In this document: positions 9,501 through 17,012 of the stretch, one piece after another
Layout of the letters: the number at the start of each line of letters is the position of its first letter
Numbering within the stretch: position 1 is the first letter of the stretch
From: CAYLLN01 sp033762315
GTDB taxonomy: Bacteria; Planctomycetota; Planctomycetia; Pirellulales; Pirellulaceae
NCBI GenBank assembly: GCA_033762315.1
Contig: JANRLS010000079.1
Span: 12,621-76,620, forward strand
Direction of reading: 5' to 3'
DNA: 64,000 bases
Notes under the pieces: generated by a model
What the model saw: the letters and a program-made list of their open reading frames with translations, nothing else
The model's database searches: none
What the model was told of the DNA's origin: nothing
Position numbers and translations under genes: made by a program

Positions 9501-10327
9501 TGGCCGCTGGGGCCGTCGCCGGTGACAAACACATCTCCGTTGAGGGCCAAAATGCCCTGGATGTTCTTGATCTTGTCGCAGTAGGTCCGCACTTTCTCGG
9601 GAATCTTATCGTTGTTGCCGTCATAGATGAGCAGCAGCCCCCCCCCTTCTTTCGACGCCAAAATATGGCCGAATTCGTTGAAGGTCATCGCCACCAGCGA
9701 GCCGGTTTGCTCCCCTTCGATCACCTGCTGGACCTGAAAATCCTGGCCGATGGTGAATCGCTCGCTACGACTCGTTTCGGCTTGGGGGACGTCCTCGCGG
9801 CGGTCCCAGGGAGCGGTGGCGGTGAGCGCGCCGAAGGACTGGGCGGTCTTCCAGTTGCGATCGTTGTAGAGGGCCGTATGCCACAGCGGTAGCGGGCGGA
9901 GTTCGGCCTTCCACGATTCGTCGGAGGAGAGCGAAATCCAATCGCCCCCTTTTTCTTTCACGGTCACGCGGGCCGCGAGGGCGGCCGTTTTGCCCGCTTT
10001 ATTCACCACCCTGACCGCGATCAGGTTGGTGCCGCGGATCAGATTCTTCGAGATGTCGAATTCTGTCAGTTTCTTGGTCGATTCTCCCGTGCCGATGCGG
10101 CGGCCATTGACGATCAGCTCGAAGGCGTCGTCGGCGGCAATGGCCACCTGGCCCGCTTCGGGAGCCTTCAGCGAGAAGAGCTTGCGAAAGTGGCACGCTT
10201 CGCCGGTCGAAACATTGTCCTTCGTGCTCTCGGCCGACCAAATCCACTGGGCCTCTTGTGCGGCGAGCGGCGCAGCGACCACCCCAGCAAAGACAAACAC
10301 GCCGGCGGTGCGGATCCATCCGATCAT
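6524..10327 (-). CDS. PVC-type membrane-bound dehydrogenase with HEAT repeats and C-terminal haem c domain
   Basis: This 1267-residue secreted protein has a signal peptide (about 1-23, ending AQEAQ). A jelly-roll-like domain (25-150) opens with WIWSAES. A beta-propeller of the glucose/sorbosone-dehydrogenase type (about 160-570) contains GGLRNPYDLAFN and LDVGPDGWLYF. Helical HEAT-like repeats follow (about 590-1000), then a cytochrome c domain with CAKCH near residue 1127. This order is the planctomycete 'PVC-type haem-binding' architecture. It should oxidise a sugar-like substrate outside the cytoplasm and pass electrons to the haem; the substrate is unknown. ATG 10327 places the signal peptide at the N-terminus; a frame-open ATG at 10399 would add 24 unlikely residues. 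Confidence 0.93.
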   Translation of the reverse strand: MIGWIRTAGVFVFAGVVAAPLAAQEAQWIWSAESTKDNVSTGEACHFRKLFSLKAPEAGQVAIAADDAFELIVNGRRIGTGESTKKLTEFDISKNLIRGTNLIAVRVVNKAGKTAALAARVTVKEKGGDWISLSSDESWKAELRPLPLWHTALYNDRNWKTAQSFGALTATAPWDRREDVPQAETSRSERFTIGQDFQVQQVIEGEQTGSLVAMTFNEFGHILASKEGGGLLLIYDGNNDKIPEKVRTYCDKIKNIQGILALNGDVFVTGDGPSGQALYRLSDKDRDGILEDVRTLIRFRCEVLEHGAHGLVLGPDGLIYVLLGNHATIEGNFDSGSPHRDFYEGDLLQPRYEDPGGHAAGIKAPGGTIIRTDTEGSGVQLFAGGLRNPYDLAFNREGELFIHDADMESDEGMTWYRPTRVCHVIPGGEFGWRSGWANWPDYFVDSLPALIETGRGSPAGMVVYNHFMFPARYHGTIFTADWSQGRILAIRPKKTGASYSATSEVFLEGNPLNVTDLDVGPDGWLYFCTGGRGTGGGIYRVTWNGLVPKEVSDIGNGLSAVIRQPQLQASFARQNIAALRKQMGTNWDPSLSGVAKSHANPPHYRLQALDLMQLYGPPPSSELLVELSREPNELVRAKAAELMGLHASEITHQRLIDLLDDSDRFVRRAACEALARADQAPPLDKLLKLLASDDRHEAWAARRVLERMPVEEWREKVLAATDHRVLIQGGLALVVCDPSRDNSLAVLQQCSTAMGKFVSDKNFIDMLRVMQVAITRGDIKPDEIPGLKRILAEEFPAGDPLMNRELARLLVFLQESSIIDRYLAYLKSDAADIDKLHLALHLRFLESGWTVPQRLALLTYYEEANLRKGGGSYARYVINATRDVCKQLTEEEAKLVLAKGDKWPNAALGAIYKLPQVLDSATLSLVKDLDKKLVGLQGDSIQRLQVGLIAVLARSGDADSMDYLRKIWEESPERRQAATLGLAQQPAGANWELLIKSLPSLDAAAARQVCNKLMEVEKAPESPEVLRQVILLGLKMRAKDPELKVSAEPALALLHYWTGVEIDAEQPEEQQLAAWQKWFAEKHPDQLEAKLPVVAENARYSFDELATYLASDEAKGQSSRGSDVFFKAQCAKCHRFENNGESFGPDLTTVASRFTKKELLESIMFPSHVISSQYASKTVLTKNGQTLTGLLVPGAAGEVVIMQSTGEKVILAPGDIEQEKLSKLSAMPNGLLDTLTHEEIADLFAYLQKPKSAGGTLTRRPLGTAPK

Positions 10328-10681
10328 GGCAACCTCAAGGGCTGAACACAAAGGCGAGGTCCGTGCCTGGACCACGCGGCGCTCCCACCTATGGGCCACG
10401 CCTTAAAGAACCGGCGCGGAAGCTACCATAAGCGGCGAAAGGTGGGCAATGCTGAAAGTTTCATGCTGGCACCGGGGCAGATTTTTTCCGCCCCCCGGCG
10501 TCCAGACCGCCCCCTGCCCCGTCTGAACCTGGAGCGATGCTTGCGGCACTAACGAGGCAGTGCCGGGGGCTCGGTTCGCGCTCTTCGTCCGCGAAGAGGG
10601 GCCGAATTCACGTCGCCAGCGGCCTTCCGCGGCGTTAGAATGCGGAATAGGCCGGCAGACTGCCTCCACAAGGTGGTTCCC

Positions 10682-11245
10682 GTGGAACTGCTCAACATCG
10701 ACGAAACGACCCAGCAGCACTTTGCCCGCATCCATCGGGCCGCGCTGGTGCTATGCGGCAACCCGTGGGATGCCGACGACTTGGCTCAGGAAACCTTTTT
10801 GGTACTCGCCCGTCAGGGGGGTAATTTCCAGGGTCGTAGTTCGATTTACACCTGGCTCTATGGCATTTTGCTGAATCTCGACCGCCGCGAGCGCCGCCGC
10901 TATGGGATGCGCCGCCGCAAGCTGCGTGTCCTCTGGGACAATCAGCCCGCCGACCACGGCACCACGCCGGGAGCCGACGCGAAGGCCGAAGTTTCCGAAT
11001 GGAAAAAGAGCCTATGGGCGCGGGTCTCGCTGTTGCCCGAAGGGCAACGGCAGGCCCTGGTGCTGCGGTTTAGCGAAGGGCTGGCTTACGACGAAATCGC
11101 CGAAGTGCTGGAATGCCCGCTCGGCACGGTAAAGTCGCGCATCTTTCACGGGCTGGCTGGCTTGCGCCGCCTCATGGAGGAAGAAGGCGAGGAGTCGCGG
11201 CAATTGCCGGCCTATCCGGGCGAGGACCTCTCTCATGCCATTTGA
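10682..11245 (+). CDS. ECF-type RNA polymerase sigma factor
   Basis: The protein has about 187 residues. Sigma region 2 is recognisable by ALVLCGNPWDADDLAQETFL and the following FQGRSSIYTWLYGILLN; region 4 by LPEGQRQALVLRFSEGLAYDEIAEVL and the helix-turn-helix CPLGTVKSRIFHGL. I start at GTG 10682 because AAGGTGG lies five bases upstream and region 2 then begins at the normal distance; ATG 10640 is an alternative adding 14 residues. The stop overlaps the start of the next gene by 11 nt, so translation is coupled. That neighbour is a membrane-anchored protein at the place where an anti-sigma factor is usually found. Confidence 0.92.
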   Translation: MELLNIDETTQQHFARIHRAALVLCGNPWDADDLAQETFLVLARQGGNFQGRSSIYTWLYGILLNLDRRERRRYGMRRRKLRVLWDNQPADHGTTPGADAKAEVSEWKKSLWARVSLLPEGQRQALVLRFSEGLAYDEIAEVLECPLGTVKSRIFHGLAGLRRLMEEEGEESRQLPAYPGEDLSHAI

Positions 11246-11774
11246 TCCCAAGCTGATTCATCCCGACGAGCCGCCAGTGAATGGGGCTGGCGATCTCGAA
11301 TTGCCCGACGATCTGTCCGCCCTCGCCGAACAACTGACGGACGACGCCGCGCATCTGGCCGCTTCGTATCCCGCCGAGCTTGTGCCGGCCGAATTGGTGC
11401 CGGCAGTATCGCAGGCGGCAGCGGTTGCTCGCCCGGCGATTCAATCGCCCGCACGCCGGGGATTGCGCTCGCGAACGGGCGTGGCCCTCCTGACGGCCGC
11501 CGTTGCCGCGGGGCTTGCGATTTCGCTCTCCGTGCCGCTGGCGGTCAGTCAATGGCCGGCAAGTTCAGCGGGAAACCCGAGCGTCGCCACCGCGCCCCCT
11601 GCCGCGCCCGAGGCGGAAGCTCCGCCGGCAGCTCCGAACCAGGGCGACGAACCGGTGCCGATCAAGTCGGCGGCTCCGCGCTCGCAAACGGTGCTTTCGC
11701 TGACCGAGCTTTCGGGGCCGGAGCTCGAAGCGTTGCTCGATTTGCAGCCTGTCTCGGCCAGTGTCTCGTTTTAG
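11235..11774 (+). CDS. Putative membrane-anchored anti-sigma-like protein
   Basis: This 179-residue protein has an acidic cytoplasmic N-terminus (about 1-75), a basic stretch RRGLRSRT, one transmembrane helix (about 82-103, ALLTAAVAAGLAISLSVPLA) and a Pro/Ala/Glu-rich outer segment. I see no zinc-binding HxxxCxxC motif, so it is not a classical ZAS anti-sigma factor. Its overlap with the ECF sigma gene and its topology suggest it holds or senses for that sigma factor; this is inference. It is followed after 15 nt by the HtrA-like gene. Confidence 0.7.
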   Translation: MPFDPKLIHPDEPPVNGAGDLELPDDLSALAEQLTDDAAHLAASYPAELVPAELVPAVSQAAAVARPAIQSPARRGLRSRTGVALLTAAVAAGLAISLSVPLAVSQWPASSAGNPSVATAPPAAPEAEAPPAAPNQGDEPVPIKSAAPRSQTVLSLTELSGPELEALLDLQPVSASVSF

Positions 11775-11789
11775 GCCAGCGGCCGATTC

Positions 11790-13154
11790 ATGCGGTGTAC
11801 CTTTGCCATGCGGTGTACCTTGTCCATCACGCTGCTGCTGCTTGTTTCGGGGCTGGCGGCGCGCGCGGATGAAGCCGCGCCCGCCGATCCCTGGCCCGCC
11901 GCGGCGAGCAAGCTGCAAGGAGCAACGGTCACGGTCCGCATCTGGACCGGCGCTCAGCTCGCGGCCGCGAATCCGCTCCCCGCCAAGCCCGAGGCTCCAG
12001 AGGCCGTCACGGTTTGCTCCGGCGTCTGCGTTCGTCAGGGTTCCATCGTCACGGCCGCCATGGCGGGCTCCGATTCGCGCATTCGCCTGACGTTGCCCGG
12101 CGGCAAGCAGGCCGATGCCAAGCTGCAAGTGATTGACGAAGTTTCGGGCCTCGCTCTCTTGCGAACCGATTCGACCGACGCGACCCCGCTCCCGCTCGCC
12201 GAGGCGCTCCCCGCGGTCGGTGCCGGCGTCATGACCGCCGCGGCGTGGGGGATCGAACTGCCACTGGTATCGCAAGGAATCGTCGCCGGAATCGACCGGC
12301 AGCGACCCGGTGCGACCAACCCGCCACTGTTGCAATGCGATTTGCGGACGACCGAAACCTCGAGCGGTGCGGGAGTGGTCGATCGTGCCGGCGGACTGGT
12401 CGGCGTCATCATCGCCGCCGATAGCCCCGAATCGCGCCGCGGCTGGGCCTATGCCGTGCCGGTGTCGCATGTGCAGCGGCTGCTGCGGGCCGCCGACGAA
12501 CAGCAGGGAGCCGGGGTGACGATCATCAAGCGTCGCCGGCCGCTGGTGGGGATGGTGCTCGACCAAAACGACGAGGCGATCGTGGTGCAGCGGGTCGTTG
12601 CCGGTGGTCCGGCCGAGAAGGCGGGCCTGAAGCCGGGCGATCAGGTGCTGGCGACCGATGGCGTGGCGATTCGCTCGGTGTATCAGGCGGTGCTGCCGAC
12701 GCTGTATAAGCAACCTGGCGACACGCTCACGTTTCGCATCCAGCGGGAGGGGACGCCGCGCGACGTGCAAGTGGTGCTCGGCGGCGGTGTCGAGGTGACG
12801 TCGGCTCCTTTTGAATTGCTGGCCGGCCTGATGCAGCCCAAGGTGGAAGTGTCGCGCGATGCCGCGGGAAACTACATCGCCAAGCGCGGCGAGCGGAACG
12901 TGCGCGAGGTGTTTGCCCCGCCATTGCCGGACGAAGAATTGCCCGCCGCTCCCGCCGCCGGTGGCGCGACCGCCGCCGAAAAGCTGGCCTTGCTCGAAAA
13001 GGCGCTCGATCGCTATCGCATCGTGATCGAGGTCCAGCAAAAGCAATTGGCCGACGAACAAAATCGCCGCCAGGTGCAAGAGGAGCTGATTCAATCGCTC
13101 CGCACCGAAATGGAAGCCCTCCGCCGTCAGATCGAAGCGGCGAAAGGTAAATAG
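11790..13154 (+). CDS. Secreted HtrA-like protein with lost catalytic residues, PDZ domain and coiled coil
   Basis: This 454-residue protein has a signal peptide (to about 28), a trypsin-like region (about 40-235), a PDZ domain (about 245-340; MVLDQNDEAIVVQRVV, KAGLKPGDQVL) and a C-terminal coiled coil (about 390-454). In the protease region the HtrA segment TNAHVV appears as TAAMAG (His to Met) and DLAVLK as GLALLR (Asp to Gly); the Ser motif survives as SSGAG. It is therefore probably a non-catalytic peptide sensor. An 18-nt tandem duplication duplicates the start codon, so translation may begin at 11790 or 11808. It is the third gene of the sigma factor cassette. Confidence 0.85.
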   Translation: MRCTFAMRCTLSITLLLLVSGLAARADEAAPADPWPAAASKLQGATVTVRIWTGAQLAAANPLPAKPEAPEAVTVCSGVCVRQGSIVTAAMAGSDSRIRLTLPGGKQADAKLQVIDEVSGLALLRTDSTDATPLPLAEALPAVGAGVMTAAAWGIELPLVSQGIVAGIDRQRPGATNPPLLQCDLRTTETSSGAGVVDRAGGLVGVIIAADSPESRRGWAYAVPVSHVQRLLRAADEQQGAGVTIIKRRRPLVGMVLDQNDEAIVVQRVVAGGPAEKAGLKPGDQVLATDGVAIRSVYQAVLPTLYKQPGDTLTFRIQREGTPRDVQVVLGGGVEVTSAPFELLAGLMQPKVEVSRDAAGNYIAKRGERNVREVFAPPLPDEELPAAPAAGGATAAEKLALLEKALDRYRIVIEVQQKQLADEQNRRQVQEELIQSLRTEMEALRRQIEAAKGK

Positions 13155-13168
13155 TGGGGGCAGGGTTC

Positions 13169-14278
13169 CTAATCTGCCTTCCGCTCTTTCTCCATCAGCC
13201 GCAGCGCCTCGACCGCCGTGCTTTGCAGTTGAATGCGTCCCGACTCGATCTGCTCGAGCGGGGATTGGGCCAGGGTTTTCAGCGACTGCTTGAGGCCGCT
13301 CAGGTCGGCATCGGGATTGGACTGGGCGAAAATCAGCGCGGCCCGGATGCCGTTGAGCAGCACGGTCGCCCGCTTGCGGTCTTGCTCGTCGGCATATTTT
13401 TCGTCCTTGGCGGCCTGATTGTTGTCCGGATCGAGCATCTCTTTCAGCACCGGCAGGCAAGCCGCATCGCCGCGACGGGCGAGCCCGGTGGCGGCGTTGT
13501 AGCGGGCGTTGGCATAGGGATCGTGCAGCATTTGCCGCAGCCGGGCGATCGCCTCGTCGCTGCCAATCACTCCGAGGGCGAAAGCGGCGACCGCCCGCAC
13601 CTCGGCATGAGGACGAAAGGCGCTCGGCTCGTTTCCATCGACGGCGGCGGGGGCGGGGTCATCCTCGCTGCGCTCGCGCGATGCCGCCAGCAGCAGCTTC
13701 ATCAGCTCGGCATTTTCGGCGAGGGTTTGCGGGCCAACGCTATCGGCCAGGGTGGTGATCGATTCCAGGGCCGCGATCCGCACCTCGACCTCCAGCGGGT
13801 GGCTCTCTTGCTTCGCCGCGCGCATGAGCACCGGCAGGCCATCGAGCAGAGCGAACGAACCAAGTGCCCGGCAAAGGAACATCCGCCGCATGATGCGGAC
13901 TTTGTCTCCCGAGCCTTCGATTTTCACATCAAGATCGCGGCCGAGAAACGCGGCCAATTCGCCCGCCAGCTTAGTATCGCGGCGGAGCGCGTCGTATTTC
14001 GGATCGGGGCTGCGGAGCAGGTCGGCCAGTTCATAGGCCCGCTGCCAACTGCTGTCGTCGCCGCGCTGCAGCGCCTTGACCAGGTCATCGGGATTATCGC
14101 GCCCCATGTGCGCGAGCCAACTGAACGACAGCCACAGCAGCACCACAATCGAGACGATGGCAAGCGGAATCAGAAACAGCTGCAAAATGAAGCTGGCGGT
14201 CGGGGCTTCGACCGGCGGCAGCGATTCCAGCCGCTTCCCCTCCGGGCTGGTGGGGGGGGCGGCATCGGGGAGCGACAT
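13169..14278 (-). CDS. Membrane-anchored HEAT-repeat protein
   Basis: This 369-residue protein has a Pro-rich N-terminus, one transmembrane segment (about 33-56, LQLFLIPLAIVSIVVLLWLSF) and a helical repeat domain. Repeat units are visible in VRAVAAFALGVIGSDEAIARL and ANARYNAATGLARRGDAACL, typical of HEAT/PBS-lyase-like repeats used for protein contacts. The start at 14278 removes eleven unlikely residues (frame open to 14311). The gene is convergent with the HtrA-like gene, with 14 nt between the stops. No enzymatic motif is visible; a scaffold role is an inference. Confidence 0.82.
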   Translation of the reverse strand: MSLPDAAPPTSPEGKRLESLPPVEAPTASFILQLFLIPLAIVSIVVLLWLSFSWLAHMGRDNPDDLVKALQRGDDSSWQRAYELADLLRSPDPKYDALRRDTKLAGELAAFLGRDLDVKIEGSGDKVRIMRRMFLCRALGSFALLDGLPVLMRAAKQESHPLEVEVRIAALESITTLADSVGPQTLAENAELMKLLLAASRERSEDDPAPAAVDGNEPSAFRPHAEVRAVAAFALGVIGSDEAIARLRQMLHDPYANARYNAATGLARRGDAACLPVLKEMLDPDNNQAAKDEKYADEQDRKRATVLLNGIRAALIFAQSNPDADLSGLKQSLKTLAQSPLEQIESGRIQLQSTAVEALRLMEKERKAD

Positions 14279-14360
14279 GGCGAATCCTCGCAAGGGAGCG
14301 TATTCTCTCATCGTAGGTGACTACCGCGAGGCGTCAACGCCGCTGATCCGCCCCCCAGCC

Positions 14361-15077
14361 ATGCAACTGCTCGATTTGACCCTCCCGACGCCGGCCGAAA
14401 ACCTGGCTCTCGACGAAGCCCTGCTCGACGCGGCCGAAACGGGGCAGACGGGCGAAATTCTCCGGTTTTGGGAAGCTCCCCGCCCCCTCGTCGTGCTCGG
14501 TCGTTCGTCGGTCGCCGCCGCCGAGGTCGATCTGGACCGCTGCCAGTCGCTCGGCATTCCGGTGCTGCGCCGGGCGAGCGGTGGCGCGGCGATCGTCGCC
14601 GGCCCCGGTTGCCTGATGTATGGCGTGGTGCTGAGCTACCAGCGACAGCCCGCGCTGCGGATGCTCGACCAGGCGCACGAGTTCGTGCTGTCGCGAATCG
14701 CCCTGGCCCTGCGCCGGCTGGGGCATGATGTCTCCCGCCAGGGAACCAGCGACCTGGCCCTGGCCGGCCGCAAGTTTTCGGGCAATAGCCTGCGCTGCAA
14801 GCGCGATCATCTGCTCTATCACGGCACACTGCTCTACGACTTCCCACTCGACCTGATCGGCCAGCTACTGCGCACCGCCCCCCGGCAGCCCGCCTATCGA
14901 GCCGGGCGGGAACACGGAGATTTTGTGGTCAATTTGCCAGTGGTCGAGCAGCAACTGCGGCAGGTCATCGCGAACTCGTTCGAGGCCTGGCAGGTTGCTA
15001 GTTCCTGGCCCGCGAATCAAGCCGCATCGCTTGTCGCCGAGCGCTACAGCCAGTCTGCGTGGAACATGATCCGCTAG
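14361..15077 (+). CDS. Lipoate-protein ligase A family protein
   Basis: This 238-residue protein has the biotin/lipoyl transferase fold. Visible signatures are NLALDEALLDAAE near the N-terminus, RRASGGAAIVAGPGCLMYGVVL (lipoate-binding loop, split here by the family GG) and GRKFSGNSLR, whose Lys aligns with the catalytic lysine of LplA. Length matches the single-domain LplA/LipM-like group without the accessory C-terminal domain, so it could transfer octanoate or lipoate to lipoyl domains; which one cannot be decided here. The start at ATG 14361 follows a C-rich leader without Shine-Dalgarno. The Apt gene follows 75 nt later. Confidence 0.88.
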   Translation: MQLLDLTLPTPAENLALDEALLDAAETGQTGEILRFWEAPRPLVVLGRSSVAAAEVDLDRCQSLGIPVLRRASGGAAIVAGPGCLMYGVVLSYQRQPALRMLDQAHEFVLSRIALALRRLGHDVSRQGTSDLALAGRKFSGNSLRCKRDHLLYHGTLLYDFPLDLIGQLLRTAPRQPAYRAGREHGDFVVNLPVVEQQLRQVIANSFEAWQVASSWPANQAASLVAERYSQSAWNMIR

Positions 15078-15152
15078 TCGTGCAACCCTTTCGGCCCAAC
15101 CGCTCCGCGTCTATATTCACGCGTCGTCTCGCGTCATCCGCCGGAGCGTTCC

Positions 15153-15677
15153 ATGACCGCCGCGCTCGAACTGAAAAAGTACATTCGCGACATTCCGGAC
15201 TTTCCCAAGCCGGGCATCCTGTTTCGCGACATCACCCCCTTGCTCGCCGACGCGGTCGCCTTTCGCGAGGCGATTCACCGAATGGCCGAGCCGTATCGCG
15301 GCCAAAAGATCGATGCGATTGTCGCGGCCGAGGCCCGCGGCTTCATCTTCGCCGCGCCGCTCGCCCTCGAACTGAACACCGGCTTCGTGCCGATTCGCAA
15401 GCCGGGCAAATTGCCGTACGAGCGGCATTCGTTCAAATACGCGCTCGAATACGGCAACGACACGCTGGAGATGCACATCGACGGCGTCGAAAAGGGAGAG
15501 CGGGTGCTCGTGGTCGATGACCTGCTGGCCACCGGCGGGACGGTCGGCGCTTGCTGCCAATTGCTCGAGAAAACCGGGGCGGAAATCATCGGCTGTGCCT
15601 TCGCCATCGAGTTGCTGGCTTTGAACGGAGCCGCCGCCGTCGCGCCGCACAAAGTGTTCAGCCTGATCCAGTACTAA
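15153..15677 (+). CDS. apt: Adenine phosphoribosyltransferase
   Basis: Apt converts adenine and PRPP to AMP in the cytoplasmic purine salvage pathway. The 174 residues match the family. The PRPP-binding motif VLVVDDLLATGGTV is at about residues 119-132, the adenine-recognition part FRDITPLLAD is near the N-terminus, and AAEARGFIFAAPLALEL in the middle matches the conserved EARGF segment. It is followed after 23 nt by the M24 peptidase gene on the same strand. Confidence 0.96.
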   Translation: MTAALELKKYIRDIPDFPKPGILFRDITPLLADAVAFREAIHRMAEPYRGQKIDAIVAAEARGFIFAAPLALELNTGFVPIRKPGKLPYERHSFKYALEYGNDTLEMHIDGVEKGERVLVVDDLLATGGTVGACCQLLEKTGAEIIGCAFAIELLALNGAAAVAPHKVFSLIQY

Positions 15678-15700
15678 CCCGCCGCGTTGGTGAGAAACCC

Positions 15701-16891
15701 ATGTTTTCGCTGCCCGACGTGCAAGCCGCCCTGCGCGAATTTGGCCTCGATGGCTGGCTCTTGGCCGATTTTCGTGGCAGCAACGTGCTGGGGCGGCGGA
15801 TCGTCGGCTTTCGCGACGACCAGATGGGCTCGCGGCGGTGGTTCTATTTTATTCCCGCCACCGGAACGCCCCGCAAGCTGGTCCATCGCATCGAATCGGC
15901 TGCGCTCGACCATTTGCCGGGCGAGAAAATTGTCTATCTCCGCTGGCAAGAGCTCGAAGCGGGCCTAGGCGAGTTGGTCGCTGGCGCGCAGCGGATCGCG
16001 ATGGAGTATTCGCCGCGGAACGCCAACCCCTATGTCGCCCGCGTCGATGCGGGAACGGTCGAGCTCGTCCGCTCGCTGGGACCGGAGATCGTTTCGTCCG
16101 GCAACCTCATTCAGCGCTTCGAGGCCACTTGGGACGACGACCAGTGGGCCATGCATCTCGAAGCCGCCCGGCATACGAACTCCGCCTACGACGTGGCTTG
16201 GCGGTTCATCGCTAGCGAAGTGCGGGCCCGCGGCAGCGTGAAGGAGACGGCCGTGCAGTCGGTCGTTATGGACCACTTTCGCGCTCACGGGCTGACGACC
16301 TATCATCCGCCGATTGTCGGGGCGAACGAGCACAGCGGCGATCCCCATTTCGACACTTCGCCGGCCACCGACGTTGCCATGCGCGAGGGGGATTTTGTCC
16401 TTATCGACTTGTGGGCCAAGCTCGACCGGCCGCGCAGCGTCTATAGCGACTTGACGCGCGTCGGCTTCATCGGGCAAACCACGCCCGATAAGCACGAGCG
16501 GATTTTTCAGATCGTCGCCGCCGCGCGCGATGCGGCCATCGCCAAGGTTCGGGCCGCCTTTGCGGCCGGGCGTCCGCTGGCGGGGTGGGAGGTCGATCAG
16601 GCGGCTCGCGAGGTGATCGAGCAGGCGGGGTATGGAGAGTATTTCATTCATCGCACCGGTCACAACATTGGCCAAGAGGTGCATGGCAACGGGGCCAATA
16701 TGGACAACCTCGAAACCCGCGAAGAGCGGCTGGTGCTTCCCCGCACCTGCTTTTCCATCGAGCCCGGCATTTATCTGCCCGAGTTCGGCGTGCGGAGCGA
16801 AGTCGATGTCTTTATCGACGCCACCGGCAGTGTCCATGTCACTGGCGGCGACCTGCAGCGGCAAGTGGTGCCGATTTTGAGCGACTATTGA
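15701..16891 (+). CDS. M24 family metallopeptidase (Xaa-Pro aminopeptidase-like)
   Basis: This 396-residue protein has an N-terminal creatinase-like domain (about 1-150) and a C-terminal pita-bread domain. The expected dinuclear metal ligands can be placed: Asp in FVLIDLWAKL, Asp in YSDLTRVGF, His in HRTGHNIGQEVHG, Glu in FSIEPGIY and Glu in GVRSEVDVFI. It should cleave dipeptides or N-terminal Xaa-Pro bonds in the cytoplasm. ATG 15701 follows the apt stop by 23 nt; the frame is open upstream inside apt, which I reject. Confidence 0.92.
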   Translation: MFSLPDVQAALREFGLDGWLLADFRGSNVLGRRIVGFRDDQMGSRRWFYFIPATGTPRKLVHRIESAALDHLPGEKIVYLRWQELEAGLGELVAGAQRIAMEYSPRNANPYVARVDAGTVELVRSLGPEIVSSGNLIQRFEATWDDDQWAMHLEAARHTNSAYDVAWRFIASEVRARGSVKETAVQSVVMDHFRAHGLTTYHPPIVGANEHSGDPHFDTSPATDVAMREGDFVLIDLWAKLDRPRSVYSDLTRVGFIGQTTPDKHERIFQIVAAARDAAIAKVRAAFAAGRPLAGWEVDQAAREVIEQAGYGEYFIHRTGHNIGQEVHGNGANMDNLETREERLVLPRTCFSIEPGIYLPEFGVRSEVDVFIDATGSVHVTGGDLQRQVVPILSDY

Positions 16892-17012
16892 CCTTTCGGC
16901 CCGGAAATGCCATCATCAACGACTGCTGATGTAACCGCCGCCAGCAGCCGATCATAAACTGTTGGAATAGCGCCGACCCGCCTGAAAATCCCGCCGAACT
17001 GAGGTTTTCCCG

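Noticed and set aside
6584..9892. Long open frame (1102 codons) on the plus strand
   Set aside because: It is the antisense shadow of the PVC-type dehydrogenase/cytochrome gene; no ribosome site or motif.
11565..13460. Long minus-strand frame opposite the HtrA-like gene
   Set aside because: No recognisable domain, Arg/Gly/Gln-rich composition, and the plus strand carries a signal peptide, PDZ domain and coiled coil.
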